From: CAIZGX01 sp046048875
GTDB taxonomy: Bacteria; Bacteroidota; Bacteroidia; Flavobacteriales_D; Sanyastnellaceae
Length of the DNA stretch: 64,000 nt
Assembly: GCA_046048875.1 (NCBI GenBank)
Contig: JBJOFG010000014.1
Coordinates: 372,001 to 436,000 of the forward strand
Direction: 5' to 3'
In this document: piece after piece, positions 16,513 to 24,079 of the stretch
Layout: every line of letters starts with the position of its first letter
Position numbering within the stretch: position 1 is the first letter of the stretch
The notes under the pieces: generated by a model
What the model saw: only the letters and a program-made list of their open reading frames with translations
Told to the model about the DNA's origin: nothing
Database searches by the model: none
Program-made: the position numbers and the translations under genes

Positions 16513-16977
16513 TTATGGAAACCAATAAAAGTCTTCTTTGCCGCATCCTTGAACCACTTCAGACCAATTGGTTAGGTCGAGTTGAATTTTTACAACCGCT
16601 GCTTTTTTAAACGGATGTTGCATGCCTGTTAGAAATTGAGACAGGTTGGAAACGCCCGGATTGTGTCCAATCAAAACCACATCTTTCCAATCTGTGGGAA
16701 GCAGTTCAATCACTTCCAGCAAGTCTGAAAGCTCGGCGTTGTAAATATTTTTCTCGAGGTGAAGAACTGGTTTGTGACTTTGCGTGGTACCGAGCGTATG
16801 TGCGGTCGAGTAGGTGCGCACGGCAGGGCTCACCATCCAATTGGTTGGAAGTTGTCCCAAGTGATTTCCTAAAGCCAAGGCTTGAAGGTTTCCGCGTTCG
16901 GTGAGTGGTCTGAAGCTGTCGGGTTGACCGAAAAGATCTTCCGCTTCAGCGTGACGAATAATGTAAAGTGTTTTCAT
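16513..16977 (-). CDS. sixA: SixA-like phosphohistidine phosphatase
   Basis: 154-residue histidine phosphatase of the branch-2 short (SixA) type. The phospho-accepting His sits in LYIIRHAEAED (near 9) and the second catalytic His in VLIGHNPGVSNL (near 99). SixA removes phosphate from HPt domains or phosphocarriers in signalling relays. The ATG at 16977 overlaps the TGA of the upstream channel-like gene (ATGA), showing tight coupling; the longer open frame upstream is the antisense-like extension inside that neighbour. Last gene of an ICMT-like, channel-like, sixA operon. Confidence 0.88.
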   Translation of the reverse strand: MKTLYIIRHAEAEDLFGQPDSFRPLTERGNLQALALGNHLGQLPTNWMVSPAVRTYSTAHTLGTTQSHKPVLHLEKNIYNAELSDLLEVIELLPTDWKDVVLIGHNPGVSNLSQFLTGMQHPFKKAAVVKIQLDLTNWSEVVQGCGKEDFYWFP

Positions 16978-17327
16978 GATTCGTCTTCGGCGTGAAGAAT
17001 GTGTAGAATGCGGTGAACTAGCGGAGAGAGCATGACGCCAGCAGTGGTTAAAAACGCAACACCGCTGTAGAGGGCATAGAACGAAGCGAACCATTTACCT
17101 GCGTCGTTGGTAATAACGGTTACAGGACCCATGCCGGTAAGAATCATGGAACTGTTGTAAAACGCGTCGAGCCAACCCATTGGCCCGGTATAGTGGTAGC
17201 CGACAGTTCCAATGAACAGCGATAATGCAATAAGAAAAATGCTCAGAAAGAAATAATAAAGCTGTCGCTTCAAATAAGCCGTGTTAGAAATCACAGGCTT
17301 TGTTTTTCTTTCGAAGCGGTGCATCAT
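16974..17327 (-). CDS. Two-TM K+-channel-like membrane protein with altered filter
   Basis: 117-residue protein laid out like a two-TM potassium channel subunit: TM1 about 22-44, a re-entrant pore-like segment GWLDAFYNSSMILTGMGPV (51-69), TM2 about 78-102, then a short charged tail. The place of the canonical TVGYG filter is taken by TGMGPV, so potassium selectivity is doubtful. Related short proteins with GMGPV occur in other Gram-negatives, usually unnamed. ATGA-type overlaps join it to the methyltransferase upstream and to sixA downstream. It may be a divergent ion channel or a structural relative without conduction. Confidence 0.65.
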   Translation of the reverse strand: MMHRFERKTKPVISNTAYLKRQLYYFFLSIFLIALSLFIGTVGYHYTGPMGWLDAFYNSSMILTGMGPVTVITNDAGKWFASFYALYSGVAFLTTAGVMLSPLVHRILHILHAEDES

Positions 17328-18088
17328 ACGTTGTATTCTCTTCCTTTTACGTTGAGAATTTTGGTGTATTTCTTCAGGCTACGAAGAACAATGAAAATGA
17401 TGAAGCCAATGAATAGGGCGGTGTGCCAGAATGGAGTGAGTATTTCCTTCCAACCGAAATATCCGAAGTGCACGTAGTTTTTCATTGCGTCTAGTAGAGC
17501 GAAGGAGATGAACACCGCGAAGAATCCATTGTATTCGCGCTTCAACACATTGCGAAGTGAAAATTCTACCGGAGCAGATTTCCAGGATGAAAAACGTGGG
17601 AAGAAAGGCGGAGTTCTTTCGGTCCATTTGATGTAGACATCTCCGAATTTATTTCGAAGGAAGAATTCTTCTGCGAACATAATGCGTTCGTAGTACAACC
17701 AGAACAGCAGGCAAGAAGTAAGGGTGAACCACCAGTTTCCAACGTACATGATAATGCCTAACCACATGAAGAAGTTTCCTAAATAAAGGGGGTGACGAAC
17801 AATGCTGTAGATTCCGGTGTGGTTAAGAACTTCAGCCACTTGACCTTCTTTGGTGTTTCTTCCTGAAGTGCCTTTCGGCGTATATCCAATTGTTAACACG
17901 CGTATCAGTTGTCCGAAGAACGAAATGCCTAAGCACGTCCAAGCCCATGTTTTATCGAACAATGGATTATCGGTATCCATTTCAAACCAAATAACCGAAG
18001 CGGCCAATACATACAATACCAAAGGAAGAAAGCTGCGCCAACGAAATAGCCAGTTTCCACTTTTGTTCATCTCTTCAATAAGCGCCAT
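17324..18088 (-). CDS. Isoprenylcysteine carboxyl methyltransferase-like membrane protein
   Basis: 254-residue integral membrane protein of the ICMT/PEMT-like methyltransferase family. The conserved core GIYSIVRHPLYLGNFFMWLGI (about 91-111) and the later ERIMFAEEFFLRNKFGDVYIKW (about 135-156) form the SAM-binding and active-site region. Around it are hydrophobic segments near 20-36, 47-65, 105-130, 190-210 and 220-240. Eukaryotic relatives methylate prenylated cysteines; bacterial members methylate lipids or isoprenoid-like substrates, mostly unknown. Here it leads an operon with the channel-like protein and sixA. ATG 18088 is preferred; ATG 18070 is an alternative. Confidence 0.78.
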   Translation of the reverse strand: MALIEEMNKSGNWLFRWRSFLPLVLYVLAASVIWFEMDTDNPLFDKTWAWTCLGISFFGQLIRVLTIGYTPKGTSGRNTKEGQVAEVLNHTGIYSIVRHPLYLGNFFMWLGIIMYVGNWWFTLTSCLLFWLYYERIMFAEEFFLRNKFGDVYIKWTERTPPFFPRFSSWKSAPVEFSLRNVLKREYNGFFAVFISFALLDAMKNYVHFGYFGWKEILTPFWHTALFIGFIIFIVLRSLKKYTKILNVKGREYNV

Positions 18089-18115
18089 AATAGAATTTTA
18101 TGTCGCGAAAGTACG

Positions 18116-18247
18116 AATCAACTTCGTTGTTGGAACTTCGTAATTGGAAAACCTTCGGTTTTATTCCTACTTCGTAATTCCTATTTCATAATTCCTACTT
18201 CGTAATTGGAACTACGTTGTTCCTACTTCGTAATTGGAACTGCGTTG
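18116..18247. repeat. 14-bp tandem array of micro-palindromes
   Basis: Nine consecutive units, eight of exactly 14 bp and one of 20 bp. Examples: TTCCTACTTCGTAA (18164, 18192, 18220), TTCCTATTTCATAA (18178), TTGGAACTACGTTG (18206), TTGGAACTGCGTTG (18234). Each has a mini stem-loop (TAC-TTC-GTA, AAC-TAC-GTT) after a TTCC or TTGG linker; the 20-bp unit holds a longer stem, AAAACC-TTCG-GTTTT. Two more hairpins follow: GTCC-GAA-GGAC (18258-18268) and GCGAT-GAA-ATCGC (18273-18285). No coding frame. Confidence 0.8.
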
Positions 18248-18296
18248 TTAAACCCTCGTCCGAAGGACCTTTGCGATGAAATCGCCCTCGCAACGC

Positions 18297-18977
18297 CTAA
18301 AGCATCTTCAACGCTCCCATCCCTCCATCCAACCCAATCACCTGCCCAGTCATCCAAGTGCTCTTTTCACTGAGCAAGAATGAAATGGCTTCAGCCAAGT
18401 CGTTGGGTTGACCAATGCGGCCTAATGGATGACGCTTATTTGAAGCTTCAACTTTTTCTGGAGTATTGATGAATTTCTCGGCGAGTCCGGTTTGAGTCAA
18501 CGATGGCGCAACCACATTCACACGAATCTTCGGAGCCAATTCGGCTGCTAAACTTTTGCCCAATCCTTCCAATGCGCCTTTCGCCATGGCCACGCTTGCG
18601 TGGAAAGGCATGCCCAACTTCACCGCAACCGTGCTGATGAACACGATAGAGGCCGACTCTGATTTTTTCAAATAGGGAAGTGCCAACTGCGTTGCCTTCA
18701 ATGCGCCATAGGCGTTAATGTTCATGTCGGAAAGAAACACTTCGTGAGAGATGCGATGGGCAGGAAGTAAGTTGATTGTTCCCGGACAATACACCAATCC
18801 GTCGAGTACCAACCCTTCGGGAAGGTTCAGTGAATCGTCTTCAATGTTCCAAACGAAACTGTTCGGATGAGAAGATCTTTCGCGTGAGGTGAAATAAACC
18901 GAGTGTCCTTGCGATTCAAGCAAGGCAACGGTTGCTGCGCCAACACCTTTCGCTCCGCCAATAATTAAATAATTCAT
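18297..18977 (-). CDS. SDR-family protein lacking the catalytic tyrosine
   Basis: 226-residue short-chain dehydrogenase/reductase. The dinucleotide-binding loop is IIGGAKGVGAAT (5-16) and the structural Asn region is NINAYGALKA. At the active site, the expected S-x13-Y-x3-K reads T116, V129 and K133 (STVAVKLGMPFHASVAMAK): the general-acid Tyr is replaced by Val and the Ser by Thr. The C-terminal GQPNDLAEAISFLLSEKSTWMTGQVIGLDGGMG is typical SDR. The start overlaps the folE stop by one base (TAATG), so the product may act on or sense a pterin (inference). It may be non-enzymatic or use another acid. Confidence 0.82.
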   Translation of the reverse strand: MNYLIIGGAKGVGAATVALLESQGHSVYFTSRERSSHPNSFVWNIEDDSLNLPEGLVLDGLVYCPGTINLLPAHRISHEVFLSDMNINAYGALKATQLALPYLKKSESASIVFISTVAVKLGMPFHASVAMAKGALEGLGKSLAAELAPKIRVNVVAPSLTQTGLAEKFINTPEKVEASNKRHPLGRIGQPNDLAEAISFLLSEKSTWMTGQVIGLDGGMGALKML

Positions 18978-19657
18978 TACTTGTCGAGGTTAACGTATTT
19001 CAAAAATTCATTGCGAGTCGCTTCATTGTTGAAGGCTCCTGAATAAGACGAAGTAACTGTAGCACTGTTGAAGTCCTGCACGCCGCGGCTGCTTACGCAC
19101 AAGTGAACCGCGTCGATAAGAACCGCTACATCTTCCGTTTCCATCACACGCTTTAACTCTTCAGCAATTTGAATGGTTAAGCGCTCTTGCACTTGCGGAC
19201 GTTTCGCGAAGAACTGAACAATGCGATTCAATTTCGAAAGTCCGATAACTTTTCCGTTTGAAATGTAAGCAACATGTGCCTTTCCAATGATCGGAACGAA
19301 GTGGTGCTCGCAATTCGAATAGAACGTAATGTTGCGTTCCACCAACATTTCCTTGTATTGGTATTTGTTTTCGAATAGTTTCACTGAAGGTTTGTTCTCA
19401 GGATTCAATCCGGAAAAAATTTCCTTGATATACATTTTCGCCACGCGATGTGGGGTTCCGGCTAAAGAGTCATCGGTTAAATCGAGGCCCATGATGTTCA
19501 TGATGTCGCGAAACTTCTCTTCAATCTGCTCAATTTTCTCTTCGTCGCTAAGCAAAAATGCATCCTCACGCATAGGAGTCTCAATCGTAGTCATTACGTG
19601 CTGATCTCCCATCTCGTCGATTTGAATGGCAATAAGCTCTTTTTCTGTTTGTATCAT
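18977..19657 (-). CDS. folE: GTP cyclohydrolase I
   Basis: 226-residue GTP cyclohydrolase I, opening GTP to 7,8-dihydroneopterin triphosphate for folate, pterins or queuosine-type bases. Zinc ligands are visible in YSNCEHHFVPIIGKAHVAYI (about 114-133) and HLCVSSRGVQD (about 186-196). About 40 N-terminal residues precede the usual core. I use the ATG at 19657 over a TTG at 19666. It is translationally coupled to the SDR gene. queE, another enzyme of the deazaguanine route that uses the FolE product, is also in this window. Confidence 0.95.
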   Translation of the reverse strand: MIQTEKELIAIQIDEMGDQHVMTTIETPMREDAFLLSDEEKIEQIEEKFRDIMNIMGLDLTDDSLAGTPHRVAKMYIKEIFSGLNPENKPSVKLFENKYQYKEMLVERNITFYSNCEHHFVPIIGKAHVAYISNGKVIGLSKLNRIVQFFAKRPQVQERLTIQIAEELKRVMETEDVAVLIDAVHLCVSSRGVQDFNSATVTSSYSGAFNNEATRNEFLKYVNLDK

Positions 19658-19686
19658 TTGGTTCAATTGTAAAGTTTAAACCACTT

Positions 19687-19718
19687 AAATTGAACTTTGT
19701 TCGAATCCATTATATTTG
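19687..19718 (+). promoter_or_regulatory. Promoter of the amino-acid permease gene
   Basis: TATATTTG at 19711-19718 fits TAnnTTTG; ATTG at 19689-19692 is an 18-bp-spaced, weaker match to the -33 TTTG. The ATG follows 22 bp later. Confidence 0.5.
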
Positions 19719-19740
19719 TCAAATACCTAAACCTAGTAAT

Positions 19741-21321
19741 ATGTCACTTTGGAGGAAAAAAGATTTAGCCGCAATGCTCGCAGATGCAGAAGGCGGAGAG
19801 AAATCGTTAAAGAGAACGTTGGGCGCCTTTCAGTTGGTAGCCCTTGGAGTTGGCGCCATTATCGGTGCTGGATTGTTTGTTAGAACTGCTGCCGCTGCCG
19901 CAGAAGCTTCAGGAAATGGTGTAACCCTTTCCTTTGTTGTAGCTGCAATTGGATGTGCATTCGCAGGTCTCTGTTATGCAGAGTTTGCCGCCATGATTCC
20001 TATTTCAGGTAGCGCTTATGCCTACTCATTTGTAACCATGGGTGAATTGGTTGCCTGGATCATTGGATGGGCCCTTGTTATGGAATACGCATTGGGCGCG
20101 GCTACCGTGTCTATTGCTTGGAGCGAATACTTGAATAATCTCTTCGGAGGAACTATACCTTACGAATGGTGTCACTCACCATTCGAAAGTATTCAGTACT
20201 TAACGGGAGAGGCCATGAATCAAGCAACCGCTTTAATTCCTGAATTATCGAAATCTGTTCACCACGGTAAATTAATCTTATCTGCCGAGCAGTTGGAAAA
20301 ACTTCCGACATTGGCTGGTTCGGTTCAAACGTCAACAGGAATGATTAACGCCCCTGCATTGGTTATTCTGTTCATGTTAACCTTGCTACTTATTAAAGGA
20401 ACCAAAGAATCTGCTTTCGTAAATGCCATTATCGTTTTCTTGAAAGTGGCTATCGTATTGGTGTTCATTGCTATCGGATGGCAGTTCATTAACCCAGATC
20501 ACTACACACCATATTTGATCCCAGAAGGAGTAAAAGACCACGAAGGTTTCTTCGATTGGGGATGGGGCGGTGTTCTCGGTGGAGCAGGAATTGTATTCTT
20601 CGCATTCATCGGATTCGATGCGGTTTCGACTGCAGCGCAAGAAGCGAAGAATCCAAAGCGCGATATGCCTATCGGAATTTTAGGTTCGTTGGTGGTGTGT
20701 ACCATTTTGTACATTCTCTTCGGTCACGTGCTTACAGGCGTTGCACCTTGGTCTGACTTCGGTGATCCTGCTTTAGGTAAAGAAGCTTCAGTGACCTACA
20801 CCATTAGCACTTACATGAAAGGATACGAGTGGTTAGCAACAAGCGTGAACGTGGCTATTTTGGCTGGATTCTCGAGTGTAATCTTAGTTATGTTAATGGG
20901 ACAAAGCCGCGTATTCTATTCAATGAGTAACGACGGTTTATTGCCAAAGGCTTTCGGTGAATTACATCCGAAATTCAACACACCGTATAAGGCTAATTGG
21001 ATTTTATTCTTGTTTGTTGGATTGTTCGCGGCATTCGTGCCGGGCAGTGTCGCTGGTGATTTAACTTCTTTCGGAACCTTGTTCGCATTCGTTCTTGTGA
21101 GCGCAGGTGTTTGGATCATGCGTGTGAAGAACCCAGAATTTGTTCGTCCGTTCAAAACCCCATTGGTTCCATTGGTTCCAATCTTGGGAATTTTGGTTTG
21201 TACAGCAATGATCGCTTCATTGGATGCTCAAACATTGAAAGTTGCTGCGATTTGGATGGCAGCGGGCTTGTTGATTTACTTCGGTTATTCAAGAAAGAAT
21301 TCTCATCTTCATAATAAATAA
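19741..21321 (+). CDS. APC-superfamily cationic amino-acid permease
   Basis: 526-residue inner-membrane transporter of the APC superfamily, most like the CAT/YfnA cationic amino-acid branch. The N-terminal segment SLKRTLGAFQLVALGVGAIIGAGLFVRT is the conserved first helix with the substrate-binding GxGxG; about 12 to 14 hydrophobic segments follow. GFDAVSTAAQEAKNPKRDMPIGI in the middle is a strong family marker. The start at ATG 19741 follows a good -7 element at 19711; the longer open frame upstream includes the promoter. Two hairpin terminators follow. Substrate is probably arginine, lysine or a related amine; a link to the speA group is only a guess. Confidence 0.9.
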   Translation: MSLWRKKDLAAMLADAEGGEKSLKRTLGAFQLVALGVGAIIGAGLFVRTAAAAAEASGNGVTLSFVVAAIGCAFAGLCYAEFAAMIPISGSAYAYSFVTMGELVAWIIGWALVMEYALGAATVSIAWSEYLNNLFGGTIPYEWCHSPFESIQYLTGEAMNQATALIPELSKSVHHGKLILSAEQLEKLPTLAGSVQTSTGMINAPALVILFMLTLLLIKGTKESAFVNAIIVFLKVAIVLVFIAIGWQFINPDHYTPYLIPEGVKDHEGFFDWGWGGVLGGAGIVFFAFIGFDAVSTAAQEAKNPKRDMPIGILGSLVVCTILYILFGHVLTGVAPWSDFGDPALGKEASVTYTISTYMKGYEWLATSVNVAILAGFSSVILVMLMGQSRVFYSMSNDGLLPKAFGELHPKFNTPYKANWILFLFVGLFAAFVPGSVAGDLTSFGTLFAFVLVSAGVWIMRVKNPEFVRPFKTPLVPLVPILGILVCTAMIASLDAQTLKVAAIWMAAGLLIYFGYSRKNSHLHNK

Positions 21322-21342
21322 TGAAGTGAATATGTTGAATTG

Positions 21343-21370
21343 AAAAGAGCAGCTTCGGCTGCTCTTTTTT
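21343..21370 (+). terminator. Terminator after the permease gene
   Basis: Perfect stem AAAGAGCAGC / GCTGCTCTTT with TTCG loop and a T run. Confidence 0.9.
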
Positions 21371-21394
21371 GTCTGCTGAATATTTTTGAGCATT

Positions 21395-21423
21395 AAAAAA
21401 CCCGGAACGTTTTCCGGGTTTTT
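21395..21423. terminator. Bidirectional terminator
   Basis: Stem AAAAACCCGGAA / TTCCGGGTTTTT, with A-run and T-run on the two sides, between the convergent permease and FG-GAP genes. Confidence 0.85.
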
Positions 21424-21514
21424 CAATACCTTAACCTAAACCTTAACTAAAACTGTACTAACGAAAGAATATCGTTATGGTCTTAATAACGCTTAAGATT
21501 CAAAAAGGTTGCAA

Positions 21515-24028
21515 TTATTTCGAAAAAAAGTAAATATTCTCTTTCGAACGAATGATAAAACGGTAGTTTTTTGGTAGTGCTAATACCGTGTTTGCTTGCA
21601 AATACGGGCGTTTGTCGAGTAACTGTCCAATTTCATTGTACACTTCTAGATCATGTAAAATTTTATCTCCCGAAAAATAAATTCCTTCTGCGGTTGAATG
21701 CCATGAAAGCGTCTCTTCCATTTCTTGAACACCAATGAGCACAAACGAACTATCGTAAATACAGCCGAAGGCATCTTCAATTTCCACATTCGCCACCGTG
21801 GAAGCATTCCAATAAAAAATGTTACCGCCTGATCCGTCTTCCCAAGTGCAGGTGTAGGGTTGGTTCTCTCCTGTTATATCAAGAATCAATTGTGAAGTGA
21901 TAGTCGATTGATTGATACTCGAGAAAACAGTTGGAGGAGCAATTTCCGACACAGTGAAAGAAGTGTCAATGAAGCATCCGTTTGGGGTGGTTACTGAGGA
22001 AATGTATTCTCCAGAGGTTAAATAGTTATTAGGCTGAACTCCGCTCCAGATGAGGTTTCCGGAGCTGTTGAGAATAGAGGGGGTGAACAATAGACTATCG
22101 CCTTGACAAACAAATTGTGGTGTGTTGAAATGAATTTCCGTGGAATCGATGAGAGCAATGTCAAATGCTACAGTCGTTTGGCAGGTTGAATTATAGCTGA
22201 TGTTCAAACTGTAATTCCCCGGGCTTAGGTTCGAGAGCGGTTCATAAGCGAGGGTCTCGCCCATGGGACTTTCCAAATGTATAACTGCAATACCGTCATT
22301 CGAACCGAAGCAGGTTGCAGGTGTAATCGTAGTTAAATCATAGGGATTCAAAGGGGCTTCAGGGGCTTGGGCGCTCAGTGTAATGACATGGCCAAAGCCT
22401 GTTCCCACGGTTGCTGAAATTTGAGAAGTGTAGAAAGTTGTAGTCGCTGTAGTGTCGTTATTCGACCATTGCACAACGGGCCAATTCAATAATGATGCTG
22501 TTGCGGGGTCGCCCGGGCAATGGCCAGCTTCAGTTTGAATACCCATGAGTGTTTCTGCTTCCGTAAGCAGTTGAAATTGATTGGAATTCAAATTGTAATA
22601 ATGATCGATTACTCCACTTGGCCAAACAAGTACCAGCGAATCAATTGAGGTCGATTGTCCGAGACCGATGATAATGTTCTGACTGCTCTGGCCAAGATAG
22701 TTTCCGGCACTCATGGTATACCCTGAAACCAAGCCTGAATCAAAATAAGCAATGTACTTAGTTCCGAATCCGTTCCGATTGCTGAGTCTTCCTTCCAACC
22801 GAAATTTAAAATAGTGATTCGTCGTTTGTGCAGTGTTTTTGTATACGAAATGATTCAACGCGTTTGTAAGCTCAGCTACGCTGCCGTTAAATTCTGGAGT
22901 CATGACTATGTCGCTTAATCCATCATTGTTAATGTCACCTTTCGCACTTGCGTAATAGCCGAATGTGGAACTTGTGAGACCCTCACTCGAGGTTTCTTCC
23001 AAGGTTCCTTGGTTATTCAGATAAAGTTTGTTGTTCAGTATTCCAAGACTTTCTGAACCTCCGCGGGTGCAAATGAAAAGATCGCTCCAAGAGTCGTTGT
23101 CTTTGTCAATCCATAGCCCCGACCATCCAATAAGGTTGTACAACCAAGGTTGTGAGCTGTAGACGTCACTGAAATTTCCGTTGCCGTCGTTTTGCAGTAA
23201 GAAGTTTGGAAGATTTGGACTGTTACTAATAAATAAATCCATGTCACCATCTCTATCATAGTCTTCCCAAGAGTTACTCATGGCATCTGCTGGAAAAATT
23301 AAATTCTTCTGTGCAGCAATCTCGGTATATTCATTTCCACTAAACGAGTACAATTCATTCGGAAATTCATGATCATTTACAATGAACAATTCCGGATAAA
23401 GATCGTTGTTAACGTCTATCCAACAAGGTTGCAAAGAAGGGTGGGTGTTGTTATTAATAACAGGGTAGTTCAAAGGAGTAAAACTAGTTCCACCTTCATT
23501 TAAATAGACGCGATTGGGCAAATAATACGAATAGTTAGCCACGCCCACATCAAGGAATCCATCTCTGTTTAAATCGCCAAGAGCCAGTCCAGTGCTGCCG
23601 TCATTGGGCATAAACGGATTGTTCAATCCAATAAAAACCTCTTGAAACGAATTTTCGCCAAGTCCTAAAAACAGCTGAGGCTCATCGTCGTAGCGAGAAA
23701 CCAAAAGGTCGTTGAAACCATCTTCATTAACGTCGCCCCAAACACAGCTTTTGCCGTTTTTGGTGTTCGTGAAACTAAATGTTAATACGAATTGGCCGAG
23801 TACATTTCGATAAAAACGTGTGTCTCCTGTATCCGTTGTTAGTGTAAGATCATCCCAACCGTCTTCATCAACATCAAACAGACTTACACCTGAACCGAAA
23901 TTGTGTTCAACAATTAACGGGATGTCGGAAACAAAAGGATTAAATGAAGTAAATGGAATATTTTGGCAATAGCCGAGATGGGCGAATGTAAGCGCAGAAA
24001 AAAATAATAAATCTTTAACACGAAGCAT
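21515..24028 (-). CDS. Secreted FG-GAP/UnbV repeat protein
   Basis: 837-residue exported protein. Signal peptide about 1-22. Seven FG-GAP/VCBS calcium-binding motifs of the form DxDxDGxxD (DVDEDGWDDL, DVNEDGFNDL, DLNRDGFLDV, DYDRDGDMDL, DKDNDSWSDL, DINNDGLSDI and a weaker DVNNDLYPEL) form a beta-propeller over about 45-395. An ASPIC/UnbV module (SSQNIIIGLGQSTSIDSLVLVWPSG, about 455-490) follows, then an Ig-like or PKD-like region. The last 75 residues only loosely resemble a T9SS type A signal (EVYNEIGQLL, FIIRSKENIYFFSK), with no clear FPNP start. Probably a surface or secreted Ca2+-dependent binding protein. ATG 24028 preferred over TTG 24034. Confidence 0.82.
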   Translation of the reverse strand: MLRVKDLLFFSALTFAHLGYCQNIPFTSFNPFVSDIPLIVEHNFGSGVSLFDVDEDGWDDLTLTTDTGDTRFYRNVLGQFVLTFSFTNTKNGKSCVWGDVNEDGFNDLLVSRYDDEPQLFLGLGENSFQEVFIGLNNPFMPNDGSTGLALGDLNRDGFLDVGVANYSYYLPNRVYLNEGGTSFTPLNYPVINNNTHPSLQPCWIDVNNDLYPELFIVNDHEFPNELYSFSGNEYTEIAAQKNLIFPADAMSNSWEDYDRDGDMDLFISNSPNLPNFLLQNDGNGNFSDVYSSQPWLYNLIGWSGLWIDKDNDSWSDLFICTRGGSESLGILNNKLYLNNQGTLEETSSEGLTSSTFGYYASAKGDINNDGLSDIVMTPEFNGSVAELTNALNHFVYKNTAQTTNHYFKFRLEGRLSNRNGFGTKYIAYFDSGLVSGYTMSAGNYLGQSSQNIIIGLGQSTSIDSLVLVWPSGVIDHYYNLNSNQFQLLTEAETLMGIQTEAGHCPGDPATASLLNWPVVQWSNNDTTATTTFYTSQISATVGTGFGHVITLSAQAPEAPLNPYDLTTITPATCFGSNDGIAVIHLESPMGETLAYEPLSNLSPGNYSLNISYNSTCQTTVAFDIALIDSTEIHFNTPQFVCQGDSLLFTPSILNSSGNLIWSGVQPNNYLTSGEYISSVTTPNGCFIDTSFTVSEIAPPTVFSSINQSTITSQLILDITGENQPYTCTWEDGSGGNIFYWNASTVANVEIEDAFGCIYDSSFVLIGVQEMEETLSWHSTAEGIYFSGDKILHDLEVYNEIGQLLDKRPYLQANTVLALPKNYRFIIRSKENIYFFSK

Positions 24029-24079
24029 CGTCAAGGTATTCTTGACTATAGACGCAAGAAGTCTTAAGGGTTGCTTGTT

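Noticed and set aside
16978..17094. 39-residue N-terminal extension of SixA
   Set aside because: Lies within the channel-like gene in another frame; the conserved domain starts at ATG 16977 with an ATGA overlap.
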